Assembly: GCF_030316765.1 (NCBI RefSeq)
Contig: NZ_JASZYT010000004.1
Location: forward strand, 1 to 64,000
Source of the DNA: Variovorax saccharolyticus
Lineage (GTDB): Bacteria; Pseudomonadota; Gammaproteobacteria; Burkholderiales; Burkholderiaceae_C
Length of the DNA stretch: 64,000 bases
Reading direction: 5' to 3'
Shown here one piece after another: positions 1-8,489 of this stretch; position 1 is the stretch's first letter, and each line of letters starts with the position of its first letter. The notes under the pieces were generated by a model. That model did no database searches. It had not been told where the DNA came from and saw only the letters and a list, made by a program, of their open reading frames with translations. A program made the position numbers and the translations under genes.

Positions 1-1
1 G

Positions 2-706
2 GCCGCGGTGTCGCTGATGGCCAGCCGCGGCGAGAAGACGCCGCTGTCGATGACCATGATGGGCGGCCCGATCGACGCCCGCAAGTCGCCCACCGCGGTC
101 AACAACCTGGCGATGAACAAGAGCTTCGAGTGGTTCGAGAACAACGTGATCTACCGGGTGCCGGACGGCTTCCCGGGCGCCGGACGGCGCGTCTATCCGG
201 GCTTCCTGCAGCACACCGGCTTCGTGGCGATGAACCCCGACCGCCATGCCAGCAGCCACTACGACTACTTCAAGGACCTGATCAAGGGCGATGACGCCAG
301 CACCGAGGCGCACCGCAAGTTCTACGACGAGTACAACGCGGTGCTCGACATGGACGCCGACTACTACCTGGAGACGATCCGCACGGTGTTCCAGAAGTTC
401 GACCTCGTGAACGGCACCTGGGAAGTCAAGAACCCCGCCGGCGAGCGCGAGCCGGTGCGCCCGCAGGACATCCATTCGACAGGCCTGCTGACGGTCGAGG
501 GCGAACTGGACGATATCTCCGGCTCGGGCCAGACCCGCGCGGCGCATGAGCTGTGCACCGGCGTCTCGGCCAAGGAGCAGCGCCATTTCGAGGTCAAGGG
601 CGCCGGCCACTACGGGATCTTCAGCGGACGCCGCTGGCGCGAGCAGGTCTACCCCGAGGTCCAGGCTTTCATTGCGCAGCAGGAGCGCGGCAATCCCCGA
701 GGCTGA
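2..706 (+). CDS. phaZ: Intracellular polyhydroxybutyrate depolymerase, C-terminal part (5' end outside window)
   Basis: The frame is open from base 2, so the gene starts upstream of the window; 234 residues remain and it ends at a TGA. The enzyme hydrolyses intracellular polyhydroxybutyrate granules to release 3-hydroxybutyrate. The visible part carries the family signature TMMGGPIDARKSPTAVNNLA near the start of the fragment, an Asp in VEGELDDISG and a His in GAGHYGIFSG, which fit the Asp and His of the catalytic triad; the nucleophile lies upstream, outside the window. The short gap to the next gene, which is on the opposite strand, has no obvious terminator. Recognition is by family signature and is strong. 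Confidence 0.9.
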   Translation, partial: AAVSLMASRGEKTPLSMTMMGGPIDARKSPTAVNNLAMNKSFEWFENNVIYRVPDGFPGAGRRVYPGFLQHTGFVAMNPDRHASSHYDYFKDLIKGDDASTEAHRKFYDEYNAVLDMDADYYLETIRTVFQKFDLVNGTWEVKNPAGEREPVRPQDIHSTGLLTVEGELDDISGSGQTRAAHELCTGVSAKEQRHFEVKGAGHYGIFSGRRWREQVYPEVQAFIAQQERGNPRG

Positions 707-728
707 GCGCTTCCTGGCTTGGCGGGCC

Positions 729-1103
729 TCAGATCGCGAGGCGATCGCCGCGTGCGGTCGCGCGGGCTTGGGCCCGCACGCTGGCGCGGTCGACGCTCGG
801 CGCCACGCGGGTCACGCCCTGGCCGTAGCCCTCGGCGTAGGGGTTCGCGCTGTGCGCGGCGGCGACGCCCTGCGAGCGCATCGCGGCGCGGTCGGTCGAA
901 CTGGCGACGCTGACGACGCCTTGCCCGGCCACATCGCTGAACGGGTCGCCGCTGCGAGCGGTCGCCACGGCTTCGGCGCGCACTGCGGCACGGCTCTGGG
1001 TCGAAGTGACCTTGATGACGCCGTCATAGGTTTCTGCCTGAACGCCGGCGGCAGCGAGGATCGCGAGCGCAAAGCCGGAGAGGAGCTTGGAGGCGGTGTT
1101 CAT
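729..1103 (-). CDS. Small secreted protein made of three tandem 34-residue repeats, function unknown
   Basis: The 124-residue product has a Sec signal peptide (residues 1-23, cleavage after AGVQA) and nothing else except a repeat. Units start at residues 28, 62 and 96, each beginning GV and carrying a central R-A-x-x-R followed by an Ala-rich stretch; units one and two are exactly 34 residues and end in GQ, while the third is cut to 29 and ends the protein. It probably acts in the periplasm or outside the cell. Small secreted proteins of this general style are common in Burkholderiales, but I do not recognise a functional family. It converges on phaZ, so it is likely a single-gene unit. Confidence 0.75.
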   Translation of the reverse strand: MNTASKLLSGFALAILAAAGVQAETYDGVIKVTSTQSRAAVRAEAVATARSGDPFSDVAGQGVVSVASSTDRAAMRSQGVAAAHSANPYAEGYGQGVTRVAPSVDRASVRAQARATARGDRLAI

Positions 1104-1218
1104 TGTCGGATTCCTTCAGGTGGATGGATGGGCTGGCATGGGGCGAAGTTTGCGCCTGCAGGGTGCGGTCTGAATGTGCGTTTTCGCACCCCTGAATGCA
1201 TGTCGTGCGGCAACCCGG

Positions 1219-2286
1219 TCATCGCCGCACTTCGAAGATGCGGTTGAAGGGCGTCTCGGCGACACACCGGAAGCGAGTGAACCCGGCCCTGAAGAAGACC
1301 TCCTCCAATCGCTTCGGGCCCGCCTGCGCACCGAGCACCAGCTTGCCGCCTTCGGAGATTGCGTGGGCGCAGCACATGACCGATGAACCCGCGTAGTAGA
1401 GCTGCCCCACAGGCGAGAGGTTCTGCTCGATCCGGTCGTGAGCGAAGGGCTCGACCAGCAACACCGTGCCGTCCGGCGCCAGCGCATCGGCCGCGTGACG
1501 CGCCGCGGCGACAGGGTCGCCCAGGTCGTGCAGCGTGTCGAAAAAGCAGATGAGCCCGTAGCGCCGGCCGGGATAGTCGACCGCCCGGGCCAGCGAGAAA
1601 GCCAGGTTCGACGAAAGGCCGGCAGCTGCCGCGTGGGCCCGGGCTGCGCCGATCGAAGCCGCGTGGGTGTCGAAGCCGGAGAAGTGCGAATTCGGAAAGG
1701 CCTGCGCCATCAGCAGGGTCGAGTGCCCATGGCCGCAGCCCACGTCCGCCACCTCGATGCCCGCTTCGAGCTGCGAGACCACGCCGTCCAGCGCGGGCAA
1801 CCATTGCGGCACCAGGCTTGCGCGATAGCCATTGCGGTAGAACGCCGCCACGCCGCATGACATCCGGGCATCGTGCTCTCCCCATGCGACCCCATCGCCG
1901 CTCCGGAAGGCGTCGATCGCCAGCTGTTCATCGGCCCACATGGCCGCCGGCACGTTCCAGGCATGCGGGATGAAGCAGGGGCTGTCCTCGTCGGCCAGCA
2001 CCAAGGCATGTTCGCCGGAGAGCTCGTAGGTGTCGCTGCCGGCGTGATAGACGAGGTAGCCGCCGGCGGCCTGCGAGTTGAGCCATTCGCGCACGTAGCG
2101 TTCAGCGCAGCCGCAGCGACCGGCGACTTCCTTGGCGCTGAGCGGGCCGGCGCCGGCCATGGCCCTGTAGAGGCCGAGTTTGCTGCCGAGGCTGACCATG
2201 ACGCCGGTGTAGCCGGCAGTGACGTCGCCGATGGCGCGCATGGCAAAGGCCTCGAGCTTTGCGGAGTCGATGACAGGTGATTGCAT
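1219..2286 (-). CDS. Class I SAM-dependent methyltransferase with N-terminal winged-helix domain
   Basis: The 355-residue product has a winged-helix-like dimerisation domain at about residues 15-100 (with the KEVAGRCGCAERYVREWL helix region) followed by a Rossmann methyltransferase domain. The SAM-binding motif I is EVADVGCGHGHS around residue 180, and a second acidic strand end is seen in FSGFDTH. This architecture matches Rv2258c-like small-molecule methyltransferases; the substrate cannot be read from the sequence. I chose the ATG at 2286 because the open frame upstream has no family-like sequence. It lies downstream of a GlxA-type regulator on the same strand with a 126-base gap. Confidence 0.8.
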   Translation of the reverse strand: MQSPVIDSAKLEAFAMRAIGDVTAGYTGVMVSLGSKLGLYRAMAGAGPLSAKEVAGRCGCAERYVREWLNSQAAGGYLVYHAGSDTYELSGEHALVLADEDSPCFIPHAWNVPAAMWADEQLAIDAFRSGDGVAWGEHDARMSCGVAAFYRNGYRASLVPQWLPALDGVVSQLEAGIEVADVGCGHGHSTLLMAQAFPNSHFSGFDTHAASIGAARAHAAAAGLSSNLAFSLARAVDYPGRRYGLICFFDTLHDLGDPVAAARHAADALAPDGTVLLVEPFAHDRIEQNLSPVGQLYYAGSSVMCCAHAISEGGKLVLGAQAGPKRLEEVFFRAGFTRFRCVAETPFNRIFEVRR

Positions 2287-2412
2287 GGTGTTCGGGGGAT
2301 GAGTTGCGATGACCTGATCGTCTCGAAACTGCGTCGACCCCGGTAGAGCTGATCGCTCCCTCGAACGGTTCTTTCGTGCCACCGCCGCCTGGCGAATCAC
2401 CGGACAAGGCAC

Positions 2413-3456
2413 TCAGGAGCGTGCGAAATCGGGGATGGCGAAGCGTGTGCGATAGGCCCCCGGTGCGAGGCCCGTCGTGCGCTTGAACAGGCGGCGGAAG
2501 AACGCGGCGTCTTCGTAGCCGACGCGCCAGCTGATCTCGTCGACCGACGCGTCGGTGCGTTCGAGCCGGCGCTTGGCGTCTTCGACGCGAAGGCGCTGGA
2601 CATAGGCGATCGGAGCGATGCCGGTGGCTGCCGTGAAACGCCGCTTGAAGCTTCGTTCTGCCAGCTTCGAGCGCTTGACCAATTCCTCGACCGGGCTGGC
2701 GACAGCGAAGTGGGTGGCGAGCCAATCCTGTGCGGCCCGGATCTCTGCATCGCCGTGATCGGTACGGCCTTCGAAGCTCATGTAGGGTGCCAGGCCATCC
2801 TGATGCCACTGCAGCGCAAACAAGCGTGCCACCTCTTGCGCATCCGTGGCTCCCGCGTAGCGGGCGATGAGGTAGAGCACCATGTCGTGCCAGGTCGTCG
2901 ATGCGCCCGAACTGATCAGCTCCTCGCGCACCCCCGAGACCACGAGCACGCGCTCGGGATGGATCGGAACGTCGGGATGCGCGCTCGCGAAGTAGCCGGC
3001 GTAGCTGAAGTGCACCGTGGCGTCTCTTCCGTCGAAGAGACCGGTCTCGGCCAGCAGGAACACGCCCGAGCAGGCCGAACAGAGGACCGCGCCGCCGGCG
3101 TGCATGCGCTGCAGCCAGTCCACCAGTTCGGGGTAGCGGCCTTTTTGCCAGCCGGACCCGCGCACCAGCACCGACGGCACGATCACGATGTCCGTGGCAT
3201 CGATCGACTCGACAGTGCGCTGGACGTGGATCGGAACGCCGCTGGCCAGCAAGAGAGGGCCGGTCGACTCGCCGACGATCTCGACCTCGAAAGGCGGGCA
3301 GGCGTGGGCGCTCCGCAAGCCCATCAGCGCAGGCGCATTCATCACGTCGTAGATGCCGGCCAGTGTCGCGATCACCGCGTCGGGCAGCGCCAGCAGCGAG
3401 ACGTGGCGGACGGACGCGCCTGAGCACGCAGCGGCCTGGGCATGGGTGTTGGACAT
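2413..3456 (-). CDS. GlxA-type regulator: DJ-1/PfpI domain plus AraC DNA-binding domain
   Basis: The 347-residue product has an N-terminal DJ-1/PfpI-like domain (about residues 15-180, with the nucleophile-elbow-like segment CSACSGVFLLAETG) and a C-terminal AraC-type pair of helix-turn-helix motifs (about residues 235-335, with LAERSFKRRF and ISWRVGYEDAAFFRRLF). Such proteins activate catabolic or stress operons in response to small molecules. The start at 3456 was preferred over an upstream in-frame ATG because homology-like sequence begins at MSNTHAQ. Two perfect inverted repeats lie just upstream (3465-3500) and may be its operator. The methyltransferase downstream on the same strand is a possible target. 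Confidence 0.85.
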   Translation of the reverse strand: MSNTHAQAAACSGASVRHVSLLALPDAVIATLAGIYDVMNAPALMGLRSAHACPPFEVEIVGESTGPLLLASGVPIHVQRTVESIDATDIVIVPSVLVRGSGWQKGRYPELVDWLQRMHAGGAVLCSACSGVFLLAETGLFDGRDATVHFSYAGYFASAHPDVPIHPERVLVVSGVREELISSGASTTWHDMVLYLIARYAGATDAQEVARLFALQWHQDGLAPYMSFEGRTDHGDAEIRAAQDWLATHFAVASPVEELVKRSKLAERSFKRRFTAATGIAPIAYVQRLRVEDAKRRLERTDASVDEISWRVGYEDAAFFRRLFKRTTGLAPGAYRTRFAIPDFARS

Positions 3457-3464
3457 TTCGGGCA

Positions 3465-3500
3465 CCAAGGTGGAGCTTGGCACGAATCGGCAGATTCGTG
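3465..3500. promoter_or_regulatory. Two adjacent inverted repeats upstream of the GlxA-type gene
   Basis: Bases 3481-3500 form a palindrome with perfect 8-base arms (CACGAATC and GATTCGTG) around GGCA. Bases 3465-3480 form a smaller one (CCAAG and CTTGG around six bases). They sit 9-44 bases upstream of the regulator start and about 100 bases after the MFS stop codon. No T-run follows on the minus strand, so an operator is more likely than a terminator. Confidence 0.5.
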
Positions 3501-3601
3501 TGCGCCTCTGGCATCGGCGAGGCCCGGCCTGTACTGCAATCATCGGGGCACCGGGCAGCTTCTTCGCATGCCGAACGAAAGACCATGTCTTTGCCGCTTC
3601 C

Positions 3602-4840
3602 CTACGGTACGCAAGCATCGTTCGCCAATCGCTCCGAAGAATCGCCCGGCGCCGCCTGGTACGTCGTCGCGATCCAGACGGCGAGCGCGACTGCGCTCAC
3701 GGAGGCTCCCAGGATGCACACGCCGGACCAGCCGGCGTGCGCGTACGCGGCGGTCGATGCGATCGCACCGGCCCCGCTGCCCACGGCGTAGAACAGCATG
3801 TAGCACCCGATCAGGCGACCATGCAGTTCGGCCGGCCCTCGGAGGATCATCGCCTGGTTGGTGACATGCAAGGCCTGGCTGCCCACATCGAGCACCAGGA
3901 TGCCCGCAGCCAGCCACCACAGGGAGGACTGCGTGAAGCTGAGCGGTATCCAGGCCAGAAGCAGCAGCACGAGCGCGGCCGCGCTGGTGTGCTGGCCCCG
4001 ACCCTGGTCGGCCCATCGCCCCGCTCGCCCGGCGAAGAACGCGCCGACAGCGCCAAGCAGACCGAAGGCGCCGACCGCCGAGTGCGACAGCGACAGCGGT
4101 GGTGCCGTGAGCGGCAATGCCAGCGCACTCCAGAAGATGCTGAAGGCAGCGAACATCAGCAGGGCCAGGGTGCCTCGGGTTCTGAGCACCCGGTCCGTCC
4201 GCAAGAGTCCCAAGGTCGACCTCAGCAGCCTCAGGTACGGGAGACGCGGGGCCGTGGGCGGCTGTGCGGGCAACTGTCTCCAGATGAGCGCACCGAGCGC
4301 AGCCATGACTGCCGCGGAACCGAGGTACACGCCGCGCCAGCCGACCAGGTCCGAAACGCTGCCCGACCAGACCCTCGCGAGCAGGAGTCCGACGACCACC
4401 CCCGCCTGTGCGGCCCCGACGACGCGCCCGCGCTCCCGAGGGGCAGCGGTACTCGCCGCATAGGCAATCATCCCTTGCGTCATGGCGGTCCCGAGCAGGC
4501 CGACAGCGAGCATGCCGGCCATCAGGGCGACAGTGCTGCGGGCCATGGCGACGCCGCAGAGGGCCAGCACCAGGCCCAGCAGCTGGAGGCGGGCGAGCCG
4601 CCGGCGGTCATGCTGGTCGCCCAGGGGAACGAGCAGCAGCAAGGCCAGCACCGACCCGGCCTGAGTGGCCGTCACGACGCCGCCGATGGCGGCGGCTGCT
4701 ACCTCGAAGTCCACCGCCAGGGTATCGAGCAAGGGCTGGGCGAAGTACACGTTCGCGACGCTGACGCCGCTCGTGCAGGCAAAGAGTGCGACCAGCTTCC
4801 GCGGCATCGCCGGGGTGGTGCTCGGAGTCATCGTGGGCAT
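3602..4840 (-). CDS. MFS transporter, drug/small-molecule efflux type
   Basis: The 412-residue hydrophobic product has about twelve predicted membrane segments, the usual length for the family. The loop after segment two reads PLGDQHDRRRL, matching the MFS motif A, and the N-terminus VANVYFAQPLLDTLAVDF is typical of YnfM/AraJ-like proton-driven exporters. The substrate is unknown. The gene is divergent from an HxlR regulator and its promoter region holds two copies of a 17-base near-palindrome (4850-4902), so it is probably the regulator's main target. The start at 4840 keeps both operator copies outside the coding region. Confidence 0.88.
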   Translation of the reverse strand: MPTMTPSTTPAMPRKLVALFACTSGVSVANVYFAQPLLDTLAVDFEVAAAAIGGVVTATQAGSVLALLLLVPLGDQHDRRRLARLQLLGLVLALCGVAMARSTVALMAGMLAVGLLGTAMTQGMIAYAASTAAPRERGRVVGAAQAGVVVGLLLARVWSGSVSDLVGWRGVYLGSAAVMAALGALIWRQLPAQPPTAPRLPYLRLLRSTLGLLRTDRVLRTRGTLALLMFAAFSIFWSALALPLTAPPLSLSHSAVGAFGLLGAVGAFFAGRAGRWADQGRGQHTSAAALVLLLLAWIPLSFTQSSLWWLAAGILVLDVGSQALHVTNQAMILRGPAELHGRLIGCYMLFYAVGSGAGAIASTAAYAHAGWSGVCILGASVSAVALAVWIATTYQAAPGDSSERLANDACVP

Positions 4841-4849
4841 GGCTTTTCT

Positions 4850-4866
4850 GGTTTTAAAATGAAACC
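4850..4866. promoter_or_regulatory. Operator copy 1 for the HxlR regulator
   Basis: The sequence GGTTTTAAAATGAAACC is an imperfect inverted repeat with GGTTT and AAACC arms. An almost identical copy lies 36 bases further on. The site is nine bases from the MFS start codon, where binding would block its transcription or translation initiation. Confidence 0.65.
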
Positions 4867-4885
4867 AAAACGAGTCTAGCCTATC

Positions 4886-4902
4886 GGTTTTAAAATGCAA
4901 CC
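4886..4902. promoter_or_regulatory. Operator copy 2 for the HxlR regulator
   Basis: The sequence GGTTTTAAAATGCAACC differs from copy 1 at a single base and sits 33 bases before the HxlR start codon. The 36-base repeat distance places the two copies roughly on related faces of the helix, which suits two bound dimers controlling both divergent genes. Confidence 0.65.
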
Positions 4903-4934
4903 AGAAGGCGGTCTGTTGCTGCCAGGAGATCCAG

Positions 4935-5378
4935 ATGGCTGAACGAAAGCGAATGAACACGGCCAGTTGTCCGGTGGCGCGGGCGCTGGACGTCGTCGGT
5001 GACCGTTGGTCGCTGCTGATCGTGCGGGACGCGTTCGACGGGGTCAGTCGATTCAGCGACTTTCAAGCGAGCCTGGGCGTCGCGCGCAACATCCTGGCCA
5101 GCAGGCTCAAGGCGCTCGTGGAAGAAGGCGTGCTGGAGGCCCAGCCGGCGTCGGACGGTACCGCGTACCACCAATACGTCCTGACGCCCAAGGGGCAGAC
5201 GCTCTTTCCAGTCATCGTCGGCCTGAGGCAATGGGGCGAGCGCAACCTCTTCCGCCGCGGCGAGCGTCATTCACGGCTTGTCGAAAGAGCGACCGGCAAG
5301 CCGGTCGCACGCCTGGAGGTCGCCGATGCCGAGGGGCGCGCCCTGGCATTCGGCGATGTGGTCGTGGTCGAGAAGTAG
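4935..5378 (+). CDS. HxlR family transcriptional regulator
   Basis: The 147-residue product has the HxlR winged helix over residues 10-105: a Cys near the N-terminus (NTASCPVARAL), then VVGDRWSLLIVRD, the recognition region FSDFQASLGVARNILASRLKALVEEGVLE, and a wing in AYHQYVLTPKG. HxlR proteins often sense reactive or aromatic compounds, in some cases through that Cys. An AGGAG ribosome site precedes the ATG. Divergence from the MFS exporter and the twin 17-base repeats suggest it represses the exporter and itself. Confidence 0.9.
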   Translation: MAERKRMNTASCPVARALDVVGDRWSLLIVRDAFDGVSRFSDFQASLGVARNILASRLKALVEEGVLEAQPASDGTAYHQYVLTPKGQTLFPVIVGLRQWGERNLFRRGERHSRLVERATGKPVARLEVADAEGRALAFGDVVVVEK

Positions 5379-5434
5379 GGGCTGCCAGAAAGCACCGGCC
5401 CGACCCATGCTCGATGCCGCAGCGCCCTGCCGCC

Positions 5435-8400
5435 TCAGGCGAGCTGCGCGTCGAGCAGGCGGGCCACGTGCACCGCTTCGCGCTGCGCTCCGTCGGCGAT
5501 CTGGTGGCGGCAGCTGGTGCCGTCGGCGACGACGATGGCGGCCGGGTTCCGGCGCACGGCGGGCAGCAGGGCGGCCTCCGCCATCTGCATCGAGACCTCG
5601 TAGTGCGAAGCCTCGTAGCCGAAGCTGCCGGCCATGCCGCAGCATGAACTTTCGATCAACTCCGGCTTGGCACCGGGAATCAGCCTGAGCACGTCGAGGA
5701 TCGGGCTCACCGCGCCGAAGGCCTTCTGGTGGCAGTGCCCGTGCAAGAGGATCGGCCGGTCGATCGCCTTGAGTGCCAGCTGGAAGCGCCCGGCCGCCAC
5801 TTCTTGCGCGATGAATTCCTCGAACAGCAGCGCCCGGCCCGCGACGGTCTCGGCCTTCGCGCCCAGGCCCATCACCAGCGTCTCGTCGCGCAGCGTCAGC
5901 AGGCATGAGGGTTCGAGCCCGACGATCGCGATGCCCGCATCGGCCAAGGGCAGCAGGGCGTCGATCAAGGCGCCGGCCCTGGCCTTGGCCTCGTCCACCA
6001 TGCCGTTGGCGAGATAGGTGCGGCCGCAGCAGTGGTGGCCGCCGTCCTTCTGCACGGTGTGGAGCAGGTAGCCGGCGGCCTTGAGCACGCGCGCGGCGGC
6101 GAGTGCGTTCTCGCTCTCGAAGTGGCCGTTGAAGGTATCGACGAAGAGCACCGCGACCTTGCCGCCTTGGCCCGCGGCGGCGATCGCCTCTTCGCGGCTC
6201 GCGAACATCGAAGGATCGCCCACGCGCCAGAAGGTGTCGCTGCGCCATTCGGGCAGCGAGCGCTGCGCGGAAAGCCCCAGCAGCTTCTCGCCGAGCCAGC
6301 GCGCGCCCGGCACGGTGTTGCGCAGATTCAGCAGCCACGGCATGCGGCTGGCCGCATGGGCATAGTCCGGCAGCCGGGCGATGAGCCTGTCCTTGAGCGT
6401 GTGGCCGTGCTTCTTCTTGTAGTGCGACAGGAACTCGATCTTCATCTTCGCCATGTCGACGCCGGTCGGGCAATCGCGCTTGCATCCCTTGCAGCCGACG
6501 CACAGGTCCATGGTCTCGTGCATGGCTTCGCTGGTGAAGGCGTCGGGGCCGAGCTGGCCGGAAATCGCCAGCCGCAGCGTGTTGGCGCGGCCGCGCGTGA
6601 GGTGCTGCTCGTCTCGCGTCACGCGGTAGCTGGGGCACATGGTGCCGGCATCGAACTTGCGGCAATGGCCGTTGTTGTTGCACATCTCCACGGCCTTGGC
6701 GAAGCCTCCGGTGATGTCGCCGCCGGTGCCCGGGGCCGTCGTCACTTCCGTCACCGGGTCGGCTTGCACGTTCCACGCCGACCAGTCGAGCACCGGCGTG
6801 AGCGGAATGCGCTTGTAGGGCCTGGGAGCGGTCGCCGGCGCGAAGCGGAACAGCGCGCCGTCGTCCATCTTCGGCGGATCGATGATCTTGCCGGGGTTGA
6901 AGAGGTTGATCGGGTCCAGCTTCTGCTTGATGGAGCGGAAGGCCTCGTTGAGTACCGGCCCGAACTGCCACTCGATCCATTCGCCGCGGCACAGGCCGTC
7001 GCCGTGCTCGCCGCTGAAGGCGCCCTTGTACTTGCGCACCAGCGCGCTCGCCTCCTCGGCGATCGCACGCATCTTGGCCGCGCCGTCGGTGCGCATGTCC
7101 AGGATCGGCCGCACGTGGAGCGTGCCCACCGAAGCGTGCGCGTACCAGGTGCCGCGGCTGCCGTGCCTCGCGAACACCTCGGTGAGGCCGTCGGTGTATT
7201 CCGCCAGATGCTCCAGCGGCACGGCGCAGTCCTCGATGAAGCTCACCGGCTTGCCGTCGCCCTTGAGGCTCATCATGATGTTGAGGCCCGCCTTGCGCAC
7301 TTCCCAGAGGTTCTTCTGCGGCGCGTCGTCGCGCATCTCGACCACGCTGCCCGGCAGGCCGAGTTCGCCCATGAGCTCGACCAGGTCCTTCAGCTTCGGC
7401 AGCAGCGATGTCTTGTCGCTGCCCGAGAACTCGACCAGCAGGATCGCGGCAGGCCGGCCGATCAGCGCGGTCTCGACCGTGGGCCGGAAGGCGGGGTTGG
7501 CGAGGCTCAGCTCGATCATCGTGCGGTCGACCAGCTCCACCGCGGTGGGGCCGAGCTTCACGATGTGCTGCGCCGAATCCATCGCGGCGTGGAAAGTCGG
7601 GAAGTTGACGATGCCCAGCACCTTCGCGCGCGGCAGTTCGGAGAGCTTGAGCGTCAGGCTGCGCGTGTAGGCCAGCGTGCCTTCGGCGCCGACCAGCAGG
7701 TGCGCCAGGTTGACGCTGCCGTCCGCGGTGTAGGGCTTCTCGCTCTGGTTGTCGAAGATGTCCAGGTTGTAGCCGGCGACGCGCCGCAGCACCTTGGGCC
7801 AGTTCGCCTGGATCTGGCTGCGGTGCTGCACCACCAGGTTCCGCACGTGCAACGCGATGTCGCTGGCGCGGGCGCCCAGGTTCGACACCGGACCGAAGTC
7901 GACCAGTTCGCCGTCCGAGAGCCACGCGCTGGCGCCCGCGACGTTGTGAACCATGTTGCCGTACGCGATGGAGCGCGAGCCGCAGGAGTTGTTGCCCGCC
8001 ATGCCGCCGAGCGTGGCCTGCGCGCTGGTGGACACATCGACCGGATACCACAGCCCGTGCGGCTTGAGCTGCGCATTGAGGTGGTCGAGCACGATGCCCG
8101 GCTCCACCGTGACGGTGCGGTGTTCGAGATCGAGATCCAGCACGCGCCGGAAGTGCTTGCTGTTGTCGATCACGAGTGCCGCGCCGGTGGTCTGGCCGCA
8201 CTGGCTGGTGCCGCCGCCGCGCGCCAGCACCGGCACCTTGAGATCGCGCGCCACGTCGATGGCGGTCGCGATGTCGCGCTCGGTCTTCGGCACCAGCACA
8301 CCGACCGGCATGATCTGGTAGATCGACGCATCGGTCGCATAGCGGCCCCGCGATGCGTCGTCGAAGAGCACTTCGCCCTGCGTCTCGACCGCCAGGCGCC

Positions 8401-8479
8401 GCGCGAGCGCCGCGCAGATGTCGTTGGGCGGAAGGACGGTACCGGCTGGCTGCAGATGGCTGGCGGGCTCGATGCGCAT
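5435..8479 (-). CDS. FAD-linked 2-hydroxyacid dehydrogenase fused to Fe-S/CCG subunit (YdiJ-like)
   Basis: The 1014-residue product fuses a GlcD-like flavoprotein half to a GlcF-like iron-sulfur half. The PCMH FAD-binding domain covers about residues 35-270 (PVLARGGGTSQCGQTTG), and the FAD-oxidase C-terminal domain follows to about 560 with FSGEHGDGLCRGEW. A 4Fe-4S cluster motif CVGCKGCKRDCP is near residue 670, and CCG-type motifs (HHCCGRTYLANGM and SSCCGMAGSFGYE) end the protein. The length matches E. coli YdiJ (about 1018), a D-2-hydroxyglutarate dehydrogenase. It should pass electrons from a D-2-hydroxyacid to the respiratory chain. It follows a GntR gene by ten bases, so I preferred the start at 8479 to an overlapping one at 8527. 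Confidence 0.88.
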   Translation of the reverse strand: MRIEPASHLQPAGTVLPPNDICAALARRLAVETQGEVLFDDASRGRYATDASIYQIMPVGVLVPKTERDIATAIDVARDLKVPVLARGGGTSQCGQTTGAALVIDNSKHFRRVLDLDLEHRTVTVEPGIVLDHLNAQLKPHGLWYPVDVSTSAQATLGGMAGNNSCGSRSIAYGNMVHNVAGASAWLSDGELVDFGPVSNLGARASDIALHVRNLVVQHRSQIQANWPKVLRRVAGYNLDIFDNQSEKPYTADGSVNLAHLLVGAEGTLAYTRSLTLKLSELPRAKVLGIVNFPTFHAAMDSAQHIVKLGPTAVELVDRTMIELSLANPAFRPTVETALIGRPAAILLVEFSGSDKTSLLPKLKDLVELMGELGLPGSVVEMRDDAPQKNLWEVRKAGLNIMMSLKGDGKPVSFIEDCAVPLEHLAEYTDGLTEVFARHGSRGTWYAHASVGTLHVRPILDMRTDGAAKMRAIAEEASALVRKYKGAFSGEHGDGLCRGEWIEWQFGPVLNEAFRSIKQKLDPINLFNPGKIIDPPKMDDGALFRFAPATAPRPYKRIPLTPVLDWSAWNVQADPVTEVTTAPGTGGDITGGFAKAVEMCNNNGHCRKFDAGTMCPSYRVTRDEQHLTRGRANTLRLAISGQLGPDAFTSEAMHETMDLCVGCKGCKRDCPTGVDMAKMKIEFLSHYKKKHGHTLKDRLIARLPDYAHAASRMPWLLNLRNTVPGARWLGEKLLGLSAQRSLPEWRSDTFWRVGDPSMFASREEAIAAAGQGGKVAVLFVDTFNGHFESENALAAARVLKAAGYLLHTVQKDGGHHCCGRTYLANGMVDEAKARAGALIDALLPLADAGIAIVGLEPSCLLTLRDETLVMGLGAKAETVAGRALLFEEFIAQEVAAGRFQLALKAIDRPILLHGHCHQKAFGAVSPILDVLRLIPGAKPELIESSCCGMAGSFGYEASHYEVSMQMAEAALLPAVRRNPAAIVVADGTSCRHQIADGAQREAVHVARLLDAQLA

Positions 8480-8489
8480 GGCTGGGGCT

